Origin: Candidatus Nitronauta litoralis | Lineage (GTDB): Bacteria; Nitrospinota; Nitrospinia; Nitrospinales; Nitrospinaceae | Assembly (NCBI GenBank): GCA_015698285.1 | Contig: CP048685.1 | Span: 1,178,001 to 1,242,000, forward strand | Reading direction: 5' to 3' | DNA: 64,000 nucleotides | Shown here: in pieces, positions 8,237 through 15,897 of the stretch | Position numbering within the stretch: the stretch's first letter is position 1 | How the letters are laid out: each line of letters begins with the position of its first letter | Program-made: the position numbers and the translations under genes | Notes under the pieces: model-generated | The model's database searches: none | What the model was told of the DNA's origin: nothing | Seen by the model: only the letters and a program-made list of their open reading frames with translations

Positions 8237-11200
8237 ATGTCTGACTTTTATATTCCTAGAAAATTGTATTGCGGTGATCAAATCGTAAGAGACATTGATT
8301 TGGTTGAAAAAATTGGTGTTTTCATAGTACTCGCAGAACCCGGTGCTGGCAAAACCGACTTGCTGAACTATTTTGGTCGAGCCCACAAGGTTCTATGTGA
8401 ATCAGCAAGCCTGTTCATACACGCTCCAGAATCTACTCAATCCATACTCATCATTGATGCTCTCGACGAATTAGCGCGCATAAACGAAGAAAAGATCACC
8501 GAGATCATCTTTAAGGCTCAAACCTCCGGTGCTCACAAAGTTATACTCGCAAGTCGCTCCTATGTGTGGGACGAAGCGCGGACAAAAGTCGTTCAAGATT
8601 GCTTCCGAATCAAACCCACGATCTTACGTCTCGAGCCTTTCGATAGTGATGAACAACGTCAGCTTTTCCTGCATCACCTGCCAAATGAGGATTTTGATTC
8701 TTTTTGTTCTGAAGTTGAGCGTTTCGAACTCACCCCAATTCTCGGAAACCCACAATTTCTTCTCCTTCTTGCCGAAGCCTATGTGCAAAGCGGCCAACGT
8801 TTTACTTCGAAGCGACAAATCTATGCCGATGCTATACGTAGGCTTGCAAGCGAGAGTGAGCAAACAGCTGGAATGCAGGGCCGTCCTCAGACGGACAAGA
8901 TTGTAGCCGTGGCCGGTGAAGTCTTCGCCAAGTTACTTCTTTCTGGAGCCACAGGTGTTTCTGCGATAGAACAAATCGGCGATGACGCTTATCCCTACCT
9001 CCAGAGTGTCGGTCCAGACGATGGCATTCTTACCTTCGCACTCAATACTCGCCTTTTTAGACCGACCGTGTCCGTCAACAGGCACGAGCCAATTCACCGT
9101 ATTGTTGCTGAATATTGTGCAGCAGACTATTTAGTGAAGATTATCGAAGACCCAACAAATATCTTTTCGATCAAGCGCTGTCTCGCCGTCATTGCACCGA
9201 ATGGGGCCGTGCGAAACGAATTGCGTGGATTGCTTGGCTGGATGGCATCATTGGGCGGTCCTTTGATCCAGGAATCTGTTCTCGACCTGGATCCCTACGC
9301 AGTCTTCGCCAACGGTGATCCCTCTCAACTCCTGCCTTCTTCGAAACAGCGGCTGCTAAAGAGCCTCGAGTCACTCGCAAGTATCGACCCATACTTCAGG
9401 CGCATGGATTCTTGGAGACGATTTAGTGTTGCCGGATTCTTTTCAGAAGACATTATTGAAGACGTTCGCCCCCTTCTAGCCCCAGCATTCTCCAAGTCCC
9501 ATTTAAGAGGCTTGCTTTTAGAGCTAATCCAAGGAGCTGACGCAGTTGTTAGCCTTCAAAACGAGCTTCGAGCAATCATGTATGATCCAAATACTGGATT
9601 TAATGAAAGAAAACAGGCTTACCAAAAACTCGATTCAATACCGGAAAATTATGACATCCCTGATTTTGACTTGCTTATCGGGCAGGCCTCCAAAGACTCT
9701 CTTAGAATTGCTTCAGAGATGGTTTCAAAGAAAGGGTGTAATCACTTTGGAATGACTAGAGTCCGGCAATTAATAAAGGAATTAGCGAAGCTCTATCCTA
9801 ACGATCACGCGAGCAGGCGCATAATCGGTTCTCGTTATTTCATCAAACAGTTTTTAACAACACTCGACCTCAACGAAGTACTGTATCTTCTAAATGAGAT
9901 TACAAGTGGCATAATCTGCACCTGCGGAAAAGAGAAGCCGTATCAGTGCACATGTCGTATAGGAATCAGTAAAATCGCTGGCCATCTTTTGGACAGGTAC
10001 TTCGAACTAATGGTAGGCCCTCATGACCCACACCAAATTTTGAAATGGGTACAACTACTTATTTTTCGAAATCAAATCGATGCGGAATATAGCGCATCAG
10101 TTCAAGCCTTGCGTTCCAATAGCGGTTTACGACGCGCAATACATATAGGTGCGTTTGACGGTCTTTCTACTCAGGAAGATATCAATGCCGCTAGGATGGA
10201 ATTTCTTATGAGGTATAGGCATTCCGGCCTCATCATACAGGTAGGCGATATCCGAGCAATAGTGGATCATGCAATGGTGACTAGAAACAATCCACTCTGG
10301 GAATACTTCATTGAGGCTCATAACCCATATGCTGAACCTGGAGGGGTTAACGAGCTTAGGGCACACATGAGAGCGCAGGCCCGTCAGTCAGCAGTCTTAC
10401 TTCAAATATGGGCCCGTGTAGAACGAGATCGTCGCAATCATTTACGTCAACAGCGGGGCAAATTTGGCCGATCAAATAAGAGTTATGAAAAAAAAGAAGA
10501 AGAGATTAGAGAGAAAAATTTCGAGCGCCTACAGCAAGACCGAATACTAATCGAAGCTGGACAACACTGGGGATGGCTAAAAGTCTTTGCGGGTCAGTAT
10601 CTTCACGAGCCCGATAAAATAGAAGATATCGTTGATGATCCGCAGACCTTAGAAAAAGCCCTGTTGAACTGTTTTGATTTTCTAGCGCCCCACATACCAA
10701 CCTTAGAAAAGCTATCGGAGCAACGGGGTACAGCCATCCCCATGGTCTTGCAGGCAGCATGCCTTGCAACATTCCGCCACAAAGGGGTGTTGGAGGATAT
10801 CCCCTTCAATATCTTGCGGGCCGTCAAAGCCGATGGGGTTGGCGGAGACGGATATCAAGAAGGTGAAATAGAAAGATTTGAAGCAGAGCTAGACAGATTG
10901 ATTTTCCCCTCGGATGCAGAAGCAATAACCTTTGCAAGAAGATATATAGAACCACAGCTAACGCGCACAGAAGATGGCTATATGGGGACCTACATCATTG
11001 ATCACGGCACCACATTCGGTTCCGTCAAAGGGAAACTTGCTTTAGAATGGTTAACACGCTATCCAGAGATGCCATCTACCGCACGTGAGCAGCTATTTGG
11101 CATAGCCGCAGCCCACGCAGACAGGGCAAAACTGAACGACCTCATTGATGCTCGCTGTAATGATCCCATCGATAGTTCCGAAGCCGGGGAGAAACGCAGA

Positions 11201-12205
11201 CAGTTCTGGCTTCTACGCCACTTCTTCTTTATCGCTCCAACCTCCGACACTCTGTGGACAGAATTTAGTACAGACCCTAAATCCATTTTTCCTATCGAAA
11301 ATTATGCTGGGCGAATGTCGAGGCATGATAACGAGGGTTGGCCACATCTAAACGCAGAACAGATTTATCGCGTTTTAGATGCTTTCACAACCTCATGGCC
11401 TAAAGTTGACCTGCCTAGTTCTTGGGGACCAGGAGATCCTGACAATGAAAAGGCCTATCGCTTCTTAAGAGATATTATCTATCAGATCGGGGAAGATGCT
11501 CCTTCAATTTCCATCCCTGTCTTCGACAGAATATTGTCCGATTCCCGCTTTTCGCACTTTCACAACGAAATTAAAAGCCAGAAAGCAGAGGCCGTCAAGC
11601 AGCTTGCTCATATAGACTACAAACCTCCTCGCCCAGCCGAAATTTCCAAGCTCTTGGATGAAAGCAAGATTGCGTCCGTGGAAGACATGAGAGCCCTGTT
11701 GATTGAACTATTAGATGAATATCAGGATCGCCTGAATGGGGCCGCAACCAACCCGGTGGAAGTTTTTTATTCTGGTGATGAGCGTGTTGATGAAAATACA
11801 GCGCGAGACCGCATTGTAGAAAAGCTTGAAGAACGATTGAATGCGCTGCATCTTGGAATTGTTGTTGAACATCAAATGCGGGATGCTAAGCGTTGCGATT
11901 TTACAGCATCAACATCAATCTACGGCTCTCAAGCAATACTAGTTACTGAAGTAAAAGGACAATGGAATAGAGAGCTCTACACCGCAGCATCGGCTCAATT
12001 AGCGGAACGTTACATGATTTACCCTGGTGCAGCAGATCAAGGCGTGTATTTAGTATTGTGGTTTGGTGGCGATGAGAAAATCGCTGGTAAAAAAAACCAA
12101 TCCATCACTTCGGCAAACGAGCTTCGCCAAGAAATTATTGCCAGCTTACCGGAAAGCCTTTTGGGCCGAATTGACGTTTATGTTTTGGACGTCTCAAGAC
12201 AGTAA
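8237..12205 (+). CDS. NACHT-type NTPase with C-terminal PD-(D/E)XK-like nuclease
   Basis: A 1322-residue lone gene, probably an anti-phage STAND protein. The NTPase is at the extreme N-terminus: Walker A EPGAGKTD at 34-41, Walker B IIDALDE at 72-78 with the acidic NACHT pattern (DxxDE), and a possible sensor Arg107 in LASRS. The 30-odd residues between the Walker motifs are unusually few. A long, mostly helical middle follows, with a possible metal site C561-x-C563-x7-C571-x-C573 and a charged coiled-coil-like stretch near 740-780. The last 120 residues hold a PD-(D/E)XK pattern: Asp1221, then TEVKGQW with Glu1238 and Lys1240, then AQLAERYM and a YLVLWF strand. The expected model is ligand-triggered oligomerisation that releases nuclease activity. 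The sensed signal is unknown. The gene has AT-rich flanks and no partner gene. Confidence 0.8.
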   Translation: MSDFYIPRKLYCGDQIVRDIDLVEKIGVFIVLAEPGAGKTDLLNYFGRAHKVLCESASLFIHAPESTQSILIIDALDELARINEEKITEIIFKAQTSGAHKVILASRSYVWDEARTKVVQDCFRIKPTILRLEPFDSDEQRQLFLHHLPNEDFDSFCSEVERFELTPILGNPQFLLLLAEAYVQSGQRFTSKRQIYADAIRRLASESEQTAGMQGRPQTDKIVAVAGEVFAKLLLSGATGVSAIEQIGDDAYPYLQSVGPDDGILTFALNTRLFRPTVSVNRHEPIHRIVAEYCAADYLVKIIEDPTNIFSIKRCLAVIAPNGAVRNELRGLLGWMASLGGPLIQESVLDLDPYAVFANGDPSQLLPSSKQRLLKSLESLASIDPYFRRMDSWRRFSVAGFFSEDIIEDVRPLLAPAFSKSHLRGLLLELIQGADAVVSLQNELRAIMYDPNTGFNERKQAYQKLDSIPENYDIPDFDLLIGQASKDSLRIASEMVSKKGCNHFGMTRVRQLIKELAKLYPNDHASRRIIGSRYFIKQFLTTLDLNEVLYLLNEITSGIICTCGKEKPYQCTCRIGISKIAGHLLDRYFELMVGPHDPHQILKWVQLLIFRNQIDAEYSASVQALRSNSGLRRAIHIGAFDGLSTQEDINAARMEFLMRYRHSGLIIQVGDIRAIVDHAMVTRNNPLWEYFIEAHNPYAEPGGVNELRAHMRAQARQSAVLLQIWARVERDRRNHLRQQRGKFGRSNKSYEKKEEEIREKNFERLQQDRILIEAGQHWGWLKVFAGQYLHEPDKIEDIVDDPQTLEKALLNCFDFLAPHIPTLEKLSEQRGTAIPMVLQAACLATFRHKGVLEDIPFNILRAVKADGVGGDGYQEGEIERFEAELDRLIFPSDAEAITFARRYIEPQLTRTEDGYMGTYIIDHGTTFGSVKGKLALEWLTRYPEMPSTAREQLFGIAAAHADRAKLNDLIDARCNDPIDSSEAGEKRRQFWLLRHFFFIAPTSDTLWTEFSTDPKSIFPIENYAGRMSRHDNEGWPHLNAEQIYRVLDAFTTSWPKVDLPSSWGPGDPDNEKAYRFLRDIIYQIGEDAPSISIPVFDRILSDSRFSHFHNEIKSQKAEAVKQLAHIDYKPPRPAEISKLLDESKIASVEDMRALLIELLDEYQDRLNGAATNPVEVFYSGDERVDENTARDRIVEKLEERLNALHLGIVVEHQMRDAKRCDFTASTSIYGSQAILVTEVKGQWNRELYTAASAQLAERYMIYPGAADQGVYLVLWFGGDEKIAGKKNQSITSANELRQEIIASLPESLLGRIDVYVLDVSRQ

Positions 12206-12482
12206 AATACAAATGGAAAAAACCTTAGCGCAAAGCAAAAATTGCTCAGAATACCTATGATATCCTTCGGATATTACCAGAGCGTCCACAACAAACCTTT
12301 TTCTGCCGCCAATTCATCTCCCTACTAAATAGCTCGCTCTTATTTCCTTCTTTCCTGGATTATCTATTCCCGATCGGTATTCTCTTATTAAAGGGTTAAA
12401 CGACTCTCCCCTGGCCAATTCTTCAAAATGCCCCTTACAAGCACTTTCTGTTGTTGACAAGTTTAGCTTCAGTTGCTAACAT
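12206..12482. other. Short AT-rich spacer after the NACHT gene
   Basis: No gene, terminator hairpin or known repeat seen. It leads into the palindrome upstream of the TetR gene. Confidence 0.4.
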
Positions 12483-12496
12483 ACCGACTGGTCGGT
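12483..12496. promoter_or_regulatory. Palindromic operator upstream of TetR gene
   Basis: ACCGAC-TG-GTCGGT is a 6-bp inverted repeat with a two-base spacer, 13 bp before the regulator start. Its context AACATACC...GGTTT is repeated after the gene with ACCAAC-TG-GTTGGT. Such short palindromes are typical TetR-family sites, so autoregulation is likely. Confidence 0.65.
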
Positions 12497-12509
12497 TTTT
12501 TTTGGATAA

Positions 12510-13097
12510 ATGATTATGAGCAAGAAAGAACAAATTCTCTGTGCGGCGCAGTGCCTCATGCTGGAAAAGGGCTTCGTCGCCACCACGGTGGACGATATCT
12601 GCCAGGCGGCGGGGGTCACCAAGGGCAGCTTCTTCCATTACTTCAAGGATAAGGAAGCGATGGGGCGGGAAGCTTTGACCGATTTCGCCCAATGCACTAA
12701 CGATGCGTTGTGCTGCGCTTTGCCGGAAAATGAAACCGACCCGCTCAAGCGTGTCTACAACGTGGTCGACGCGGCGATCAAGCTCACCAGAAAAAAGGAA
12801 ATCAACGGCTGCCTGGTGGGCATGTTCTCGCAGGAGCTCTCGCAAACGCATCCGGCCATCCGCAAGATCTGCGAACGGCTGTTCGACGCGCAAATCGCCA
12901 GCCTGGAAAAGGATCTGTCTGCGGCGAAAACGAAATACGCACCCAAGGCCAAATTCAAACCGAAGGAGCTCTCCGAATATTTCCTGGCGACCGTTCAGGG
13001 GTCCATGCTGGTGAGCAAGGCGAAAAAGGACAACAGCGTGATGGAACGCAGTCTTAAACAGTACCGGAATTACCTGAAAACCCTGTACGGTAAATGA
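12510..13097 (+). CDS. TetR/AcrR-family transcriptional regulator
   Basis: A 195-residue one-component repressor with an N-terminal helix-turn-helix of classical TetR form: QILCAAQCLMLEKGFVATTVDDICQ split around TTVDDI, then AAGVTKGSFFHYFKDKEAM at about 34-52. The C-terminal ligand domain is variable, as expected. ATG codons at 12510 and 12516 are both usable starts. The gene lies between two matching palindromes at 12483-12496 and 13120-13133, so it probably represses itself and something further downstream. The nearest downstream gene on this strand is the small Cys-rich protein 700 bp away. Ligand unknown. Confidence 0.88.
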   Translation: MIMSKKEQILCAAQCLMLEKGFVATTVDDICQAAGVTKGSFFHYFKDKEAMGREALTDFAQCTNDALCCALPENETDPLKRVYNVVDAAIKLTRKKEINGCLVGMFSQELSQTHPAIRKICERLFDAQIASLEKDLSAAKTKYAPKAKFKPKELSEYFLATVQGSMLVSKAKKDNSVMERSLKQYRNYLKTLYGK

Positions 13098-13119
13098 TTT
13101 TTTTTAGGCCGGAAAACAT

Positions 13120-13133
13120 ACCAACTGGTTGGT
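13120..13133. promoter_or_regulatory. Second TetR-type palindrome, downstream of the regulator
   Basis: ACCAAC-TG-GTTGGT differs from the upstream palindrome only by two compensated G/C to A/T changes that keep the symmetry, and the flank AACATA is the same. Compensated change argues that both are protein-binding sites rather than chance. Confidence 0.6.
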
Positions 13134-13215
13134 TTCTAAAAAAGGAGGCCGCACTTCGACAGGTTCAAGAACCGCTATTAGCGCTCTTGAATGTGACATA
13201 TTAAATCAAAGAACT

Positions 13216-13275
13216 GTCATTCTGAGCGAAGCGAAGAATCTCGCCTTTGCCTTTGGTTTTAGAGTTATGCAAAAG
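13216..13275 (+). repeat. Dispersed repeat family A, copy 2
   Basis: GTCATTCTGAGCGAAGCG, AAGAATCTCGCCTTTGC and TTTTAGAGTTATGCAAAAGG, the clearest copy of the family. Confidence 0.75.
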
Positions 13276-13543
13276 GTCTCCTTGTAAGGGGAGGGTGCGG
13301 GAGGGGTCCCACTTGGCGGTGGGGCCAAATAGCTCAACCATTTTGTGCTCCAAAAGTTTCAAGAGCGCATTGCCAAGTGTTTCCCGTTTACCGTGCGGTG
13401 AGCACCTCCCCCATACCCCTCCTTTTTTATTCAAGAACGCGAACAGCGTTTCTTGAAAGGGGGATATTGAAATTAGAAAAACCTGGAGGGACGCATTTTA
13501 GGTGAGGGCTTTGTTCTTTTAAATAATTTAGTTTTAGTACTAC

Positions 13544-13660
13544 GTCATTGCGAATGAAATGAAGCAATCCAGCCGGGCTACGCTCTGGATCTACCCCTGC
13601 GGGGCACGAAAGCTAAGGAAAAATATCTTGGCCACGCTCCTTTTAGTCGCTCGCGATGAC
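13544..13660 (+). repeat. MITE-like repeat B, copy 1
   Basis: A 117-bp unit starting GTCATTGCGA and ending CTCGCGATGAC, so its ends are inverted repeats. The middle carries GAAGCAATCCAG, GGATCTACCCCTGCGGGGC and CTTGGCCACGCTCC. It has no coding capacity. A near-identical unit lies at 14685-14800 and a fragment at 49954-49995. Confidence 0.8.
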
Positions 13661-13796
13661 AGGTCCTAGATCGCTGCAAAAGAGAAAATCTCTCTTTTCC
13701 ATTGGTTTTAGACCTAAGCAAAGCTTTTCTTATTTACCAGAGAAACATCTTCTGACGTTTTTCTGAATTTAATGACTAACCATAAGGAGAACTGAA

Positions 13797-14114
13797 ATGA
13801 CTGATTGTACCGACACCAACACCTGCGCCACCAATGAAGAATGCTGCCAGGTTGAAAAATCCCTGGGCGAAGCCTGTTGCCCGGTAGAAAGCACCATACA
13901 GATGGGCAACAAGGCGTTCTTCCAGGCGATGAAGGAAGTGCACGTTGAAAGTCTGAAGGAAAAAATCAAGGCTCAGTGGGGCAGCAAGATTGACCAGAAA
14001 TCGGACGCCATTGTGAAAGCGATGGGGACCCATTGGGAATCGATTCTGGCGCAAGGCAAGGCGCAGAAGGAACTGCGCGACGAGTTCACGAAGATCATGT
14101 TCCCCGCCGCCTAG
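13797..14114 (+). CDS. Small Cys-rich protein, function unknown
   Basis: A 105-residue soluble protein with AAGGAGA seven bases before its ATG. The first 28 residues carry six cysteines (4, 10, 16, 17, 27, 28), including two CC pairs, which suggests metal or Fe-S binding or a redox role. The rest is a charged amphipathic helical region (MKEVHVESLKEKIKAQWG and so on) without cysteines. The gene ends PAA-stop, and its last bases are echoed in the 97-bp tandem repeats that follow. The TetR gene with its two palindromes is the nearest regulator. I recognise no family. Confidence 0.7.
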   Translation: MTDCTDTNTCATNEECCQVEKSLGEACCPVESTIQMGNKAFFQAMKEVHVESLKEKIKAQWGSKIDQKSDAIVKAMGTHWESILAQGKAQKELRDEFTKIMFPAA

Positions 14115-14522
14115 GCCTCGCCGGACGGGCAACGAGAATCTAAGTTGCTTGCGATGGGAATTTTCCCGCTCGCTTGCATTATTGTTCGTGGAGAGCATGT
14201 TCTCCGCCTAGTCCTCGCCGGACGGGCAACGAGAATCTAAGTTGCTTGCGATGGGAATTTTCCCGCTCGCTTGCATTATTGTTCGTGGAGAGCATGTTCT
14301 CCGCCTAGTCCTCGCCGGACGGGCAACGAGAATCTAAGTTGCTTGCGATGGGAATTTTCCCGCTCGCTTGCATTATTGTTCGTGGAGAGCATGTTCTCCG
14401 CCTAGTCCTCGCCGGACGGGCAACGAGAATCTAAGTTGCTTGCGATGGGAATTTTCCCGCTCGCTTGCATTATTTTTCGTGGAGAGCATGTTCTCCGTCT
14501 AGTCCTCGCCGGACGGGCAACG
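14115..14522 (+). repeat. 97-bp tandem repeat, four full units and a partial fifth
   Basis: Units begin at 14116, 14213, 14310 and 14407, with a fragment at 14504, each exactly 97 bp apart and nearly identical. Each unit opens with CCTCGCCGGACGGGCAACG, the variant of stop-adjacent repeat D, and ends ATGTTCTCCGCCTAG, a near copy of the final codons and stop of the preceding gene. Two small hairpins lie inside (GGGAATTTTCCC and GGAGA...TCTCC). No frame stays open through the array and no spacers are present, so it is not CRISPR. Confidence 0.92.
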
Positions 14523-14574
14523 CAAAACCAGGAAGGGCAACAGAGATTTCCATTGGTTGCCAACAATGGATGAG

Positions 14575-14602
14575 GCGGGTGTGGTGGAACAGGCAGACAC
14601 CG
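14575..14602 (+). pseudogene. Possible 5' fragment of a tRNA-Leu gene
   Basis: GCGGGTGTGGTGGAAC followed by AGGCAGACACC closely resembles the acceptor stem and D arm of bacterial leucine tRNAs. No anticodon stem, variable arm or T arm follows, so this is at most a remnant. tRNA ends left like this can mark past integration, and the next 400 bp are repeats. Chance similarity is not excluded. Confidence 0.3.
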
Positions 14603-14684
14603 CATCCGCTTTTTCTTTTGACGCGGTATTCCCCTTCTACGAAGCAGGACTTTGCATAAGTTGAATTTGTTGGACAAAATGTGC

Positions 14685-14800
14685 GTCATTGCGAGGAGCG
14701 ATAGCGACGAAGCAATCCAGATCTCTGGATCTACCCCTTCGGGGCACGAAAGCTTAGGAAAAATACCTTGGCCACGCTCCCTCTGGTCGCTCGCGATGAC
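14685..14800 (+). repeat. MITE-like repeat B, copy 2
   Basis: A 116-bp unit with ends GTCATTGCGAG and CTCGCGATGAC as inverted repeats; the interior matches copy 1 over GGATCTACCCC, GGGGCACGAAAGC and CTTGGCCACGCTCC. A G-rich tract follows near 14870. Confidence 0.8.
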
Positions 14801-14939
14801 GGGCTTTTGGCCACCATTCCTATCAGACTAATCTGCTTTTATTTTAGACCTATGCAAAGACCTTCTTTCCAAGGGGGGGGGCAGGCCAAATACCCAACAA
14901 TGGAATAATTTTTGGAATGTAAATAAAGAACGAAAATTT

Positions 14940-15299
14940 TTATTTAGAAAAGGCGTTTTTATTCACCGGTTCCGGCTTGGGGAGTTGGTCGCTTATCGGA
15001 TTGTTGAGGCTTTCCTGATGTGCGGCGCCTTTGACAATACCCGACACCAGTTTTTCCGGCCAGCCGGCTTTCCGTTCCGGAAGAGGTGGGGGGGCCGGGG
15101 GGAGTCCGCCCTGCCGGGATGACTGGGTTTGTGCCTCTTCAGCTTTTTCCCGCGCCTGCATCTTCTCAACTTCCTGCAGACTCATGAACAGAGTCGATGG
15201 CGGCGCTTGCTTTGCAGACGCATCAGCAGACACAACTTCACCTGCCCAGGCAGGGGATGTAAAAAGCATTAGTGCCATGAATGGAATGGTGAATTTCAT
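14940..15299 (-). CDS. Secreted proline-rich protein, function unknown
   Basis: A 119-residue protein with a Sec signal (MKFTIPFMALMLFTSPAWA, probable cut after AWA). The mature part has a charged helix (EVEKMQAREKAEEAQ), a Pro-rich linker (GGLPPAPPPLPERK) and a polar tail, which suggests a periplasmic linker or adaptor. There are no cysteines and no recognisable domain. It follows the minus-strand arsC-like gene by 50 bp, so they may be co-transcribed. Confidence 0.65.
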   Translation of the reverse strand: MKFTIPFMALMLFTSPAWAGEVVSADASAKQAPPSTLFMSLQEVEKMQAREKAEEAQTQSSRQGGLPPAPPPLPERKAGWPEKLVSGIVKGAAHQESLNNPISDQLPKPEPVNKNAFSK

Positions 15300-15349
15300 A
15301 ATTTTATTCTACCACCTGAAAAGCCGCCGGAACAAAATTTAACATCCTA

Positions 15350-15697
15350 TTAAAGGATATCCAACACCTGCTCCGGGGGGCGGCCCAGCGCGGCTTTGCC
15401 GTTGGCGATTACAATCGGGCGTTCGATTAATTTCGGGTGCTGGACCATCATCGAGATCAATTCATCCTCTGATAAGGATGGATTGTCGAGACCGAGTTCT
15501 TTATATTCATCCTCTTTCTTGCGCATCAAATCCCTTGGTGCCAACCCCAGCTGACCCAGTATTTCCTTCAGCTTTTCCGCCGATGGCGGTTCTTTCAGGT
15601 ATTCAATGATGGTCGGTGTGATGTTCTGATCGCCCAGCAATTCCAGGGTCTGGCGCGATTTGCTGCATTTCGGATTGTGATAAATAGTCACGGACAT
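15350..15697 (-). CDS. arsC: Glutaredoxin-type arsenate reductase (ArsC family)
   Basis: Thioredoxin-fold protein of 115 residues matching glutathione/glutaredoxin-coupled arsenate reductases, which convert arsenate to arsenite. It has the catalytic Cys11 in HNPKCSKSR, the EYL strand, and the conserved ERPIV and GRPPEQ segments near the C-terminus. The start is ATG. No arsR or arsenite exporter is near. ArsC-fold proteins also include Spx and YffB, but the NPKCSKSR motif favours ArsC. A second, unrelated arsenate reductase type lies at about 34 kb. Confidence 0.85.
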   Translation of the reverse strand: MSVTIYHNPKCSKSRQTLELLGDQNITPTIIEYLKEPPSAEKLKEILGQLGLAPRDLMRKKEDEYKELGLDNPSLSEDELISMMVQHPKLIERPIVIANGKAALGRPPEQVLDIL

Positions 15698-15897
15698 GGC
15701 ATTACTTTTATTAAAAGGTTAATAGACGTTTGGAAGATTCCGCGAACAGCGAAAGCTTTTACTGACTGCTTCTGCAAAGATTGTAATGGACGTTTTGAAC
15801 AAACGAAAGTCTGTATTGATCAAAAATTATTTTCTACAGACATTTCAATACGAAGCGATAATCCACCTGCGCGTTTTGGGGCTGGTCTATTTTAAAA

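Larger units (their letters stand above)
13098..13796. other. Long repeat-rich spacer
   Basis: About 700 bp with no convincing gene. It holds, in order, the second TetR-type palindrome, a family A repeat, a copy of the CCACYTKGCGGTGGGG module (13309-13324), a minus-oriented D-like element (13391-13404), a G-tract repeat (CCCCTCC...GAAAGGGGG near 13420-13465) and MITE-like repeat B1. It reads like a pile-up of insertions. Confidence 0.55.

Noticed and set aside
14115-14522. Tandem array considered as CRISPR
   Set aside because: Units are 97 bp and contiguous with no variable spacers, and there are no cas genes.
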